From contig JAIUMT010000009.1 in the NCBI GenBank assembly GCA_022565415.1, positions 1 to 22,854 on the forward strand: a stretch of DNA of 22,854 bases, read 5' to 3'. Made by a program: the position numbers and the translations under genes. Under the pieces are notes generated by a model, which was not told the DNA's origin, did not search any database, and saw only the letters and a list, made by a program, of their open reading frames with translations. The DNA comes from Balneolales bacterium. Its GTDB lineage: Bacteria; Bacteroidota; Rhodothermia; Balneolales; HLUCCA01. Position 1 is the first letter of the stretch. Every line of letters begins with the position of its first letter. Positions 7,200 to 15,246 of the stretch are shown here, in pieces.

Positions 7200-8201
7200 A
7201 TGAAAAAAAAAGCTACCCTCGACGACATTGCAAAGATTGTAAACCTCACTAAGGTGAGTGTTTCCAAAGCCTTGCGCGATCATCCAGACATATCAGAGCC
7301 AACTAAAATAAAGGTAAAAAAAGTAGCCAAGTCGTTAGGTTATCGCCCGAACCTGATTGCCCGATCATTAACCTCATCCAAAAGTAAAACGATAGGCGTT
7401 GTTGTTCCCAAAATTGCGCACAACTTCTTCGCGCACATTGTGGCCGGAATCCAAAAGTCAGCTACAGCAGAAGGGTACGGTATCGTTTTAACGGTGTCTG
7501 ATGAGAACAAGAAACTAGAGAAGCAACATATTGAAACTCTGGTTTCCATGCAGGTAGAGGGATTGTTGGTTTCAGTTTCGATGGCCACTCAAACGCCCGA
7601 AGTGTTTAAGTGGGTTCGAAGTTTGCAGGTTCCCCTGGTTTTTTTCGACAGGCACATTCCCGGACTCGGCTTCAACAGTGTGATTATCGATGATGAAAAG
7701 GCCTCCAAGAATGCAGTAAAGGAATTGCTCAATCGTGGACTAACCAATATAGCTCACATAGGTGGTTATGACTGGATCGAAATTGGCCGATTACGCAGAT
7801 CTGGTTACGAAAAAGCATTAGCCGAGAGTGGTGTCGCATTACGTCCCGAAAATGTTGTTGATGGGGGCTTTGGGGAAGATCATGGCTACAATGGATTCAA
7901 AAAGTTGATAGAACAGGGTGCAACTCCTGATGCCATCTTTGCTGTAACATTTCCTGTAGCTCTTGGAGTTTACAAAGCCATGAAAGAACTGGATTCTTCC
8001 TACTTCGAGTCGATTAAGGTGCTCACAATAGGTGCTGACGAACTGTTTACGGTCTTTTCGTACCCGAAATTTTATGTAGATCAACCTGCCATACAAATTG
8101 GTCAACAAGCCTGCGATTTGCTCATACGCGAAATTAAGGGCATAATCGAACCATCTGATTGTATCGAATATATAGATACTCATTTTGTGGAAAACAGATA
8201 A
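7200..8201 (+). CDS. LacI-family transcriptional regulator
   Basis: A 333-residue protein with the standard LacI layout. The N-terminal helix-turn-helix is at residues ~5-25 (TLDDIAKIVNLTKVSVSKAL), the hinge includes GYRPNLIARSL (~47-57), and the periplasmic-binding-protein-like effector domain starts at TIGVVVPKIAHNFF. Such proteins are usually repressors released by a sugar or sugar acid. It lies behind the GH88 gene and next to the kdu operon, so a uronate-derived ligand such as KDG or diketo-deoxygluconate is a reasonable guess. Candidate operators with AGCGCT cores occur at 5409 and 18695. A run of nine A residues right after the start codon (7203-7211, encoding Lys-Lys-Lys) could be slippery. 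It starts 242 nt after the GH88 stop, a stretch holding the terminator and an 18-bp palindrome. Confidence 0.92.
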   Translation: MKKKATLDDIAKIVNLTKVSVSKALRDHPDISEPTKIKVKKVAKSLGYRPNLIARSLTSSKSKTIGVVVPKIAHNFFAHIVAGIQKSATAEGYGIVLTVSDENKKLEKQHIETLVSMQVEGLLVSVSMATQTPEVFKWVRSLQVPLVFFDRHIPGLGFNSVIIDDEKASKNAVKELLNRGLTNIAHIGGYDWIEIGRLRRSGYEKALAESGVALRPENVVDGGFGEDHGYNGFKKLIEQGATPDAIFAVTFPVALGVYKAMKELDSSYFESIKVLTIGADELFTVFSYPKFYVDQPAIQIGQQACDLLIREIKGIIEPSDCIEYIDTHFVENR

Positions 8202-8432
8202 TGCATTAGGCTGGTAAAATCATGACAAACCTGCCTCATCATGTTAACGTTTATCATTTATGATAGTAGACTAACCCTGAATTAAGTAGAATCCTACTCC
8301 AACTATTTAGGTGGGATTAGAGAGTAGGCATGACACGATACTTGTTGAATAAGCACCACAATTATCGAAATTCTTATTACATTGGCAGAACGTGTCTTAG
8401 AGTAATTAACCAATTCGTAGTGAGGATGAAAA
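8202..8432. other. Gene-free spacer between the LacI-type gene and DUF1761 gene
   Basis: No gene is supported in these 231 bases. Two weak inverted repeats are visible: TATCAT-TT-ATGATA at 8252-8265 and AATCCTAC/GTGGGATT at 8290-8297 and 8311-8318. Neither has a U-run. Short reading frames crossing into the next gene look like shadows. Confidence 0.4.
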
Positions 8433-8840
8433 ATGGATATTTCAACATTGAATATTTGGGCGATACTGGTTGCGTCGATTTTGGCTTTTTTTGTCGGTGG
8501 TTTGTGGTATTCGCCGGTTCTGTTTGGAAAAATCTGGATGAAGGAACTTGGCATAGATGAGAGTGATACGGAGAAAGGCAACATGACCAAAATCTTCGGA
8601 CTTGCGTTTGTGTTCATCCTCATAATGACCTTTTGTATGGCCATGTTCTTGAATGATCCTTCAATAGATATGGCCGCGGGAGCATTTTACGGGTTCTTAG
8701 CAGGATTCGGATGGGTGGCGCTGGCCATGGCTGTGAATAGTCTTTACGAGCAGAAATCCTGGAAATATATGCTCATCAACGGGGGGTATTGGACCGTTGT
8801 ATTTACCGTAATCGGGCTGGTTTTGGGCGCCTGGAAGTAG
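8433..8840 (+). CDS. DUF1761 family integral membrane protein
   Basis: A 135-residue protein with about four hydrophobic segments (roughly 8-28, 50-70, 80-100 and 112-132). The first contains the LAFFVGGLWYSPVLFGKIW pattern that is characteristic of DUF1761, and the family's usual length is about 130 residues. The biochemical role is unknown to me. It stands alone: the upstream regulator is 231 nt away, and the strong hairpin at 8963 closes the unit, so it is probably a housekeeping or stress-type gene unrelated to the glycan loci. Confidence 0.8.
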   Translation: MDISTLNIWAILVASILAFFVGGLWYSPVLFGKIWMKELGIDESDTEKGNMTKIFGLAFVFILIMTFCMAMFLNDPSIDMAAGAFYGFLAGFGWVALAMAVNSLYEQKSWKYMLINGGYWTVVFTVIGLVLGAWK

Positions 8841-8962
8841 TGCGCAAACAAGTGAATCTGGATAGTATATTATGAGTTGAAATTTAGTGGATATTAATCT
8901 CATGCTAAATATTCAAGTTAAGTGTCGCGAAATTGTTTTTTAGTAATTTTCCGAAAGTATAG

Positions 8963-9014
8963 TCCGCTGATGTAGAAGGTGTTAGGCCCGATCTACATCA
9001 ACGGATTATTTTAT
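8963..9014. terminator. Strong hairpin terminator between convergent genes
   Basis: A 14-bp stem with one mismatch: TCCGCTGATGTAGA (8963-8976) and TCTACATCAACGGA (8992-9005), loop of 15 bases, followed on the + strand by TTATTTTAT (9006-9014). It closes the DUF1761 gene and, on the minus strand, lies right after the stop of the small sorted protein, so it may act in both directions. Confidence 0.8.
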
Positions 9015-9212
9015 TTATGATTTAGACTTTCGTAATCGTTTCCAGGCATACGCTCCGCCGGCAGCAGCCAAGAGTGCAATTCCACCATCGATTGGAGCTT
9101 GATCTGGCATGCCAGGTAAAGCTGGTGGAGGTGGAGAGGTTTGTGCTAAAATAAGTTCTGGCACAAAAAGAAGGAAAACAATTGCTACGGATATAATTAA
9201 TATTAGTCGCAT
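9015..9212 (-). CDS. Very small PID-CTERM-like sorted surface protein
   Basis: A 65-residue protein with a complete sorting architecture at both ends. Residues 1-24 are a signal peptide (ending ILAQ). A short proline-rich segment follows (SPPPPALPGMPDQ), then PIDGG (about 40-44), a hydrophobic helix (IALLAAAGGAYAW) and a basic tail (KRLRKSKS). Motif plus helix plus basic tail is the pattern of C-terminal sorting signals; the PIDGG form is what I know as PID-CTERM in Bacteroidota. The mature part between signal and sorting tail is only about 15 residues, so the protein is almost all targeting signal. It is 71 nt downstream of the T9SS cargo gene on the same strand. Function is unknown, and the processing enzyme is not in this window. 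Confidence 0.7.
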   Translation of the reverse strand: MRLILIISVAIVFLLFVPELILAQTSPPPPALPGMPDQAPIDGGIALLAAAGGAYAWKRLRKSKS

Positions 9213-9283
9213 GATATTTCTCGTTTATTTAAAATTAAGCGATTGTATAAAGTGAATTTTACTATTTCGAGGCGCATGAATGA

Positions 9284-11497
9284 TTACTTATTTAGAGTCA
9301 TTTTCTTTGTTAGAATAACCCCATTTGATTCAATACGATAAAAGTATATTCCACTTGATAATCCGGTTGCATCCAAATTAATGTTATGTGCTCCCGCTGA
9401 ACGTGTCTCATTCACCAAAGTAGTGATAAGTCTTCCAGTTACATCGAAGACAGATAGATTAACGTATGCTTCACGATCCAGGCTAAATGTGATGGTTGTA
9501 GTGGGATTAAATGGATTAGGATAGTTTTGAGACAGAGTAAATGAATTAGGAGTGGTCTCGTGTGGTATACTTGTAACATTTGGCGAAACTAAGATTACAA
9601 ACCGAGCTTCATTTCTATCTGATACACGTGGATTATCCAAATCAACAACTGTTTTCGATACCATTATATCACCAAGAATTTCTACATCTTGCACTTCTTG
9701 CATATCCGTGATTGTTCCACTAAGGTTATCAATTAGAAACATGGACAAGTTATCGGGTAAATTTTCCATATTGCCCCACTGAAGTACATGCTTTACATTC
9801 TCATTTTGACCAAACAGATGTAGTGGTATTTCAACTTCATCAGTCAGGTCAAAGGGAACAGATTTCGAAGATTGGTAAACTGTAGAACCGTATCTATTAC
9901 CTTCAAAACTAAGGAAAGATGACTTTGAGTCAAGTGGTGAGAATAATGAACCATCGTATTTGTCCCAATCCATAGTCGCATTCTCGTGAAATACGAGTTT
10001 TGAAGATCGGTCGATAGAAGTAATATTCCCAGATTCCGAAAAACTGAGTAGCTCGAGAGAAATATCTGTACGTAACATCGCTAAGTTTTTTAACAAAGTT
10101 CCTGGAGTATCATTCTTAGCTGTAACTGGAATAAGAATTTGCCCTGCGGTACTTGCTTCTACTAGAAACCCTTGCCAAGCTCCAATTTTTGATGCGGATT
10201 CCAAGCTCATCGATTCGAAGAAGTGATTCCCACCACTGTTACCAGCTTCACTGGAATTCCATATGAGAATATTATCATGTAGTATTTCTTCATTGTCTGC
10301 TATGGCATTGATGTCAATTTCTCTTGAAAAAGGATTTCCAATTAGGTTAAAACCTTCATGAACATCAATTACCACGTCAGCAGAGGGTTCTGTTCCGGTA
10401 AGAGATAGCGTGAAAGGAAGTTCTGAACTAGGTCCAACTTCATTGTTGTAGAAAGCCCAAATAAACCCATTTCCACTCTGTATTTGTGAGTTCATGTTCG
10501 TTGGGGCAACCCAATCAGTATTGTTTGAATAGAAAAATAAGTTTGAGCCAACATTACTTTCGAATTCAATTGATGGATAATCCGTATAAAATGCATTCGC
10601 TCCGCTGATGCCTTGAATCAAATTCTGAGAAGCCAGGTCAGCGACTGTTGCATCTTGTATTGGTAGTGAGAACATTCTCCATCCTGCATCCCCAGTAACT
10701 TCAACAGTATAAGTCTCTTCTTCGGGTGGAGAAAACTCATAGATGAATCCTTGAACGCCACTATTAGAAACGCGGTAGGATGTGCTCCCTACTCCCGACT
10801 GTAACACAAAGGCTATATAGTTACTACCTTCAAAATCTGGTAGGTTTTTTGGGTTGTGAATGGCCGATTTGGGTAAGGAGAATTCAACACTGTTATAGTC
10901 TGCATCCCATTGAATATTTGGACCTAGTATAGGCTCACCCGCGGCCCGTGTTTCAGCCAAATTTTGATAGCTGTTAAATGCGTATCCAGATGTTGCCTGA
11001 CTATGCTCTCGAAGTTGGTTTTGAATGCCATAGGTGTTTTGAAACCACTCAGATTCAAATGGGTACAAACGGATCAAAAAATCAAGTCCACTGTTATACC
11101 AGTCCCAAGTCATTCCTGTATTATCGCCAAAACTCTGGTCTGAATCAGGATCTATTGATAAGTAGATTTCAATTCGTTGGTTTGAAGTGCCGAGTTCTTC
11201 ATAATCAGTCATGATTTTGCGCACATCCGCACCCTCTTTCATCACGATTCTGACATATAGGAAATCTTCATCATCGGTTGCATATATGGCTTCAAATCTT
11301 AGATCAAGATTCTCAGCCCCTTCATTTATTGAGATGTTCGTAAATTCGGATCCTTCTATGGAAGAACCATCGACCCTCATATCTTCAGACCAATCACTCA
11401 TATTCCCATCTATTGTGATTTGTCCTAATACTAAAGTACAAGTGAACAAATTAATTGCTACTGTTTGATACAGTATTCTACCTAATGACCTTTTCAT
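9284..11497 (-). CDS. Secreted T9SS cargo protein with N-terminal CBM9/DOMON-like region
   Basis: A 737-residue protein. A signal peptide covers about residues 1-25. The segment beginning ITIDGNMSDWSED, and the following ~200 residues with LYVRIVM and IEIYLSIDPD-type strands, resemble the CBM9/DOMON-like fold often used for sugar or haem binding. A long middle part (from about VEVTGDAGWRMFSLP) is beta-rich and typical of Bacteroidota surface proteins. The last ~85 residues form a type A T9SS sorting domain: LSQNYPNPFNPTTTITFSL, then VFDVTGRLITTL, then LSSGIYFYRIESNG and a KKMTLNK end. The protein is thus exported through the outer membrane and anchored or released. The terminator at 11519-11554 shields it from the upstream sugar operon, so it has its own promoter in a very short gap. 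No catalytic domain is recognised; surface glycan binding is a guess. Confidence 0.8.
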   Translation of the reverse strand: MKRSLGRILYQTVAINLFTCTLVLGQITIDGNMSDWSEDMRVDGSSIEGSEFTNISINEGAENLDLRFEAIYATDDEDFLYVRIVMKEGADVRKIMTDYEELGTSNQRIEIYLSIDPDSDQSFGDNTGMTWDWYNSGLDFLIRLYPFESEWFQNTYGIQNQLREHSQATSGYAFNSYQNLAETRAAGEPILGPNIQWDADYNSVEFSLPKSAIHNPKNLPDFEGSNYIAFVLQSGVGSTSYRVSNSGVQGFIYEFSPPEEETYTVEVTGDAGWRMFSLPIQDATVADLASQNLIQGISGANAFYTDYPSIEFESNVGSNLFFYSNNTDWVAPTNMNSQIQSGNGFIWAFYNNEVGPSSELPFTLSLTGTEPSADVVIDVHEGFNLIGNPFSREIDINAIADNEEILHDNILIWNSSEAGNSGGNHFFESMSLESASKIGAWQGFLVEASTAGQILIPVTAKNDTPGTLLKNLAMLRTDISLELLSFSESGNITSIDRSSKLVFHENATMDWDKYDGSLFSPLDSKSSFLSFEGNRYGSTVYQSSKSVPFDLTDEVEIPLHLFGQNENVKHVLQWGNMENLPDNLSMFLIDNLSGTITDMQEVQDVEILGDIMVSKTVVDLDNPRVSDRNEARFVILVSPNVTSIPHETTPNSFTLSQNYPNPFNPTTTITFSLDREAYVNLSVFDVTGRLITTLVNETRSAGAHNINLDATGLSSGIYFYRIESNGVILTKKMTLNK

Positions 11498-11518
11498 AAT
11501 ATTCTCTCCTAGTGGTTT

Positions 11519-11554
11519 AATAAAATTACGGCCGGATTGACATTCCCGGCCGTA
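11519..11554 (-). terminator. Rho-independent terminator closing the pfkB-aldolase-agaS-gatZ operon
   Basis: A perfect 9-bp GC-rich stem TACGGCCGG (11527-11535) / CCGGCCGTA (11546-11554). Read on the minus strand it is followed by ATTTTATT. It starts 8 bases after the gatZ-like stop codon. It is the clearest terminator in the window. Confidence 0.88.
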
Positions 11555-11561
11555 TGAAGCG

Positions 11562-12836
11562 TTAAATCGCTAAAATCCGATTGTTGAAGTCAATCAGATT
11601 GAAGTTATGATAGTATTTCATGATGGCGATTTTGATGCGATTAATTACGTACGCATCACCGTCGCGCCACGGCTTGATTGTATCATAAAGAGTTTTGCGA
11701 GCATTGATTACATGTGGATCGGTCCAGATATATCGGCTGCAAGTTCGAATAATCCAGGCTTTTCGACTGTCATCGAGTTGATGTAATTCAAATCCTTCTT
11801 CGTTTGGTTGGAGCCATTTTTGCCATCTGTTACTGTTGTTGACAGCGGCTTCAAGAGCTTCTTCGAGTTTGGAATCGAATCCGAGTTTTTTTTCTAACTT
11901 GATTAATTCCTGTAAGGCGAAAAACTCCTCTTCAGTGAAATCCGGACCAACATTTGCAGCACCCATTCCACTTAGCGGATAATCCTCAGGGTTATCTACG
12001 TAATCGCTGTAATGGCCTTTTACCATTGCATTGTAGGAAAGCGTTTGTTTGGTCAAATCGCGTGCCATCTGGGGTTCGAAATAGGTAGTATGAAGATCGG
12101 TGCCAACTTTACCCACAACAAAACACGGCCATCGATCTTCCATCTCAAGCTCCTTTAATTTCGAATCGAGTAAATGTAAGAAATGTTTGAAACTATCAAG
12201 ATTCGCGAGACCTCCATGGACCTCTTCAGTACCGACCTCATAGTCCACTTTTGGTAAATTATGAGCTAAACGATAGCTTTCTGCGTGTTGAATAAGCTCA
12301 ATCGTTCTTTCAACCACAATCTCAATAGGAATTGGAGCGTCTTTCGAGATGCTTCGATCTACAGTTGGGTCGATGTGAAGTAGAGCGTAACCTGCGTCGA
12401 GACACGCCTCAAGCGACCGCTTCACTTCTTCCATTGTTTGTGCCAAAGTTAGCCCAAGTTTTGCGTGCTTATCTTTGAGCCAAGGCCCACCATGATCCAG
12501 GCATGGTAAAATTGGCGTATCTATATGGTTGGTTGCTGCATATTCTTTGAGAAAATCGACCATTTGAGATGGCGTCCACCCCGTATATCCGCCATCAGTA
12601 TCTACCTGATTGAGTGTCGCTGCATATAGAATTGGGGCGTTGGCTTCCTGGGCTGCGTGCAGTGCTGCTCTGGCAACAGCCTCAGAGTTAGGGCATACAG
12701 CTAAAAGGCTGACTTTATTATGAAAATGATTCCGGATTGATTTGAGGTAGTATGAAATTAGTGGGAGAGAGTTCGCCCCTGCACGATCGTATACCGCTTT
12801 TGTGCGGCTTATATCGTCCATTAGTGCTGTTTTCAT
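11562..12836 (-). CDS. GatZ/KbaZ-like protein: tagatose-bisphosphate aldolase accessory subunit or tagatose-6-phosphate 4-epimerase
   Basis: A 424-residue protein, the usual length of GatZ/KbaZ. Seen: ALHAAQEANAPILYAATLNQVDTDGGYTGWTPSQM (in the family: EATSNQVNQ.GGYTGMTP), PCLDHGGPW (family GGDHLGP), HIDPTVD, DYEVGTEEVHGG and FVVGKVGTDLHT, the order found in the family. In Escherichia coli GatZ and KbaZ support the class II aldolase GatY or KbaY. No GatY/KbaY gene is present here; the aldolase in the operon is of the unrelated LacD type. Some members of this family are reported to epimerise tagatose-6-phosphate and fructose-6-phosphate, which would suit this setting better. It is the last gene of a four-gene operon, 50 nt after agaS. 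The family assignment is firm, the exact activity open. Confidence 0.82.
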   Translation of the reverse strand: MKTALMDDISRTKAVYDRAGANSLPLISYYLKSIRNHFHNKVSLLAVCPNSEAVARAALHAAQEANAPILYAATLNQVDTDGGYTGWTPSQMVDFLKEYAATNHIDTPILPCLDHGGPWLKDKHAKLGLTLAQTMEEVKRSLEACLDAGYALLHIDPTVDRSISKDAPIPIEIVVERTIELIQHAESYRLAHNLPKVDYEVGTEEVHGGLANLDSFKHFLHLLDSKLKELEMEDRWPCFVVGKVGTDLHTTYFEPQMARDLTKQTLSYNAMVKGHYSDYVDNPEDYPLSGMGAANVGPDFTEEEFFALQELIKLEKKLGFDSKLEEALEAAVNNSNRWQKWLQPNEEGFELHQLDDSRKAWIIRTCSRYIWTDPHVINARKTLYDTIKPWRDGDAYVINRIKIAIMKYYHNFNLIDFNNRILAI

Positions 12837-12886
12837 TATGTTGACTTCGTTTTGTGCGCGACATCGGGGCGAGATGTGCTACGCTA

Positions 12887-14161
12887 CTATTTTCGTTCAT
12901 ATAACCGAACACCTTGAACAGTGCGACTGTATAATGCATTTTGAATTGATGGGTTATCGACATTAATACCGCGTCGCGTTGCAGCGAAAAGACCAAAAAG
13001 CTGACCGAAGATGACAGAAATATTAACCTGATAGTGAAATGGGATATTCCAGCGATGTTCTGGATCGTAATTAAGATTACATACTGGTGGGTAACCGATT
13101 TTGCTATGATTGCCAGAACCAACAAGCACAAGTTTTGCACCCATTTCTTCGAAAGCTCTGTAATACTGTTTTACTACGTCAAGCTCATATCGAAATGTGA
13201 ATGGATCTTCTGAAAGGAAAAAGCAAACCAGTGTATTGGGGTCAACAGCCGAAATTGGACCATGCCGGAATGTAAGAGTATCTTCCGCTTTGGCAATCAG
13301 GTGACCAACTGTTAGTTCTTGTACTTTGAGAGCCGATTCGTTAGCAGCGCCGAGCAGATCTTTATTACCAAGATAAAAAGCTCGCGTCAATGTAGGATTT
13401 GCCATATTGTAAATCTCATCAGCGTATGTTTCAATAAAGAATTCGGCTGATGAAGCCACTTTGTCGATAAGAACTTCGAATTCGTCGAAATTATCCAGGT
13501 TAACGAGTGCTTGTCCAGCGGTAATCATGGAACTGAACGAGCTCGTCATTGCGAGACCTTTATCGTTGCTTTCTTCTGGTAGTAAGATCAAGAAGACTTT
13601 GTCTGGATTAGCTCGGGCTGTTTTTGCCAAGACACCATCAGAATTGCAGGTAATTACTATATGACGTGTGTTGTCGGGGTATTTTCTTAAAGCCAACTCT
13701 AAAACAGCGCGGCTTTCGGGGCTATTACCTGATCGTGCAAAGTGCACAATTAGGTATTGATGGTCCAGACTAAGGTAGTCTTCTGGACTAGCAGTGATTC
13801 GAGTAGTGGCAAAATTGCTACACGATGTACGGAAGTTGATTCGAAATAAATCAGCCAGCGATAGTCCTACGTAATCGGAAGTACCAGCTCCGGTCAAAAT
13901 AATATGAGACCGACTATTGCCAGAGCAGACGCCAGAAGCTTTAAGAAACTTGCGTAATTCTGGAAGTAAATTGCGAATTAAGTATGTGGTTTTCCGCCAA
14001 AGCAGTGGTTGTTGGGCTATTTCTGATGGTGTATGTTCTAAACCAGAGGTCGCATCCGGTTTACTAATCATCTGTGCTAATCGATGTGTCTGACTGTCGT
14101 ATCGTTCAAGATAAGACCGAACATCGGAGCTTCCAGATTTGATAATATTTGTATTCTCCAT
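12887..14161 (-). CDS. agaS: SIS-domain ketose/aldose isomerase, AgaS type
   Basis: A 424-residue protein with two sugar isomerase (SIS) domains. The first holds GAGTSDYVG (residues 91-99) and ARSGNSPES (142-150); the second contains the NKDLLGAANESALKVQELT and EDTLTFRHGPIS stretches typical of AgaS and GlmS-like isomerases. Length and motif order match AgaS, the galactosamine-6-phosphate deaminase/isomerase giving tagatose-6-phosphate and ammonia. It is flanked by a LacD-type aldolase (42 nt upstream) and a GatZ-like gene (50 nt downstream), which supports a galactosamine or N-acetylgalactosamine route. GalNAc-6-phosphate deacetylase (AgaA) and a GalNAc kinase are not seen here. A glucosamine-type substrate is a less likely alternative. 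Confidence 0.85.
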   Translation of the reverse strand: MENTNIIKSGSSDVRSYLERYDSQTHRLAQMISKPDATSGLEHTPSEIAQQPLLWRKTTYLIRNLLPELRKFLKASGVCSGNSRSHIILTGAGTSDYVGLSLADLFRINFRTSCSNFATTRITASPEDYLSLDHQYLIVHFARSGNSPESRAVLELALRKYPDNTRHIVITCNSDGVLAKTARANPDKVFLILLPEESNDKGLAMTSSFSSMITAGQALVNLDNFDEFEVLIDKVASSAEFFIETYADEIYNMANPTLTRAFYLGNKDLLGAANESALKVQELTVGHLIAKAEDTLTFRHGPISAVDPNTLVCFFLSEDPFTFRYELDVVKQYYRAFEEMGAKLVLVGSGNHSKIGYPPVCNLNYDPEHRWNIPFHYQVNISVIFGQLFGLFAATRRGINVDNPSIQNALYSRTVQGVRLYERK

Positions 14162-14203
14162 TATCTGTCAGGTTCTAAATTGATAGTTGGGCACTACAAG
14201 GGT

Positions 14204-15211
14204 TTATTTGAATCGTTTGTGATCTAACCAAGGCAATGCTTGTGTATTGGCCTGCAGAATTTCATCGAAATAGTGTTTAGCCTTGTTTTTGATGTAGTTT
14301 GTCATGGCGGTTTCGTCGGGATAGAAATCTACGATATGCTTCCAAACCGCACGTCCACACAGAAAGCCACTGGCTCCAGCTTTGTTGCTGATGTGTATAT
14401 TCTCTATGAATTCTTCGGGGTCTACACCTGCGCTCAGAATTACCCATGGAACCAGAGATGCTTCGTTAACCTGTTTATTAAAATTATGGACGTCATCAAG
14501 AGTATATACGGTTTCTCCTGCTGCGAAGGATCGATCTTGAAAGGCATCGGTGTATTTTAGATTACCTGGAAACTCAAGTTTGAGTACATCTACACCAAAT
14601 TCTGGCTGTGAAAAAGTGTGTGCGGCTTCAATAACCCGTTCCGCTTTCTCTCTTGCATAAGCAGCACTGGTAACATCAATATTGCCTGATGGATAATTCA
14701 CAATTTCCAAGATTAAAGGGACTTCGTAGCGGTTGCAATCTTCCGCCACGCGCTTGATAATACTATTTTGATGTTCTATAGTCTCAGCACTGGCTTCTTT
14801 GTTGTGCCAAATAAGGAGTTTTATGGCATCTGCACCTAGTTGTGCTGCTTTTTCTACACTAAACCCTGGAATAAGTCGGGAATGTCGTTCGTAGTTGTTA
14901 ACTATATTGAAGCCGGTAACTTCGATTGATAACATCACACCTGTTGTTCGGGGCACTACGTCGTATGTAGTTGGGTAGCCAAAAAGTGGATCCGTAAGCA
15001 AGGCGGATGCTCCGTCTGCAAGTTCACGTGTTACAATACGTTTTACAAGTTGAAGTGCTTCAGCCGGAACTGAGTCGGGAGACTGACCTGTAGTTCCCGA
15101 GATCATCTGTCGTAATGACTTACGCTGGTCGATTGCCAGCATTGAAAATTGGCCGTTGGTGTTTGAAAGCCGCGATAAACGCCTAAACTTTCCAATTGGG
15201 ATAGAATTCAT
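14204..15211 (-). CDS. LacD-type class I tagatose-1,6-bisphosphate aldolase
   Basis: A TIM-barrel aldolase of 335 residues from the start I prefer (ATG at 15211). The longer frame from 15295 would overlap pfkB by 49 bases and adds 28 residues with no family similarity; the chosen start leaves 35 nt after pfkB and begins just before the conserved FSMLAIDQR. Further signatures: ALLTDPLFGYPTT, AIKLLIWHN and FGVDVLKLEFPG, whose Lys (residue 211 from the chosen start) is the likely Schiff-base lysine near the position used by LacD. Family knowledge: it cleaves tagatose-1,6-bisphosphate to dihydroxyacetone phosphate and glyceraldehyde-3-phosphate, and accepts related bisphosphates. It follows the PfkB kinase that would make its substrate. 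Confidence 0.83.
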   Translation of the reverse strand: MNSIPIGKFRRLSRLSNTNGQFSMLAIDQRKSLRQMISGTTGQSPDSVPAEALQLVKRIVTRELADGASALLTDPLFGYPTTYDVVPRTTGVMLSIEVTGFNIVNNYERHSRLIPGFSVEKAAQLGADAIKLLIWHNKEASAETIEHQNSIIKRVAEDCNRYEVPLILEIVNYPSGNIDVTSAAYAREKAERVIEAAHTFSQPEFGVDVLKLEFPGNLKYTDAFQDRSFAAGETVYTLDDVHNFNKQVNEASLVPWVILSAGVDPEEFIENIHISNKAGASGFLCGRAVWKHIVDFYPDETAMTNYIKNKAKHYFDEILQANTQALPWLDHKRFK

Positions 15212-15246
15212 GGTAGAAATTAATACGTTGATGTCGCTGTAGTTTT

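Noticed and set aside
8290..8318. AATCCTAC/GTGGGATT inverted repeat as a terminator for the LacI-type gene
   Set aside because: The stem has a wobble, a long loop and no U-run, and lies about 90 nt after the stop; too weak to call.
8330..8560. Small + strand frame overlapping the DUF1761 start
   Set aside because: Overlaps the DUF1761 gene in another frame and has no hydrophobic or domain pattern of its own.
13472..13487. TTCGAATTCGTCGAA inside agaS as a further DeoR-type site
   Set aside because: It lies in coding sequence and its spacing is seven rather than eight bases between TTCG and CGAA, so chance is likely.
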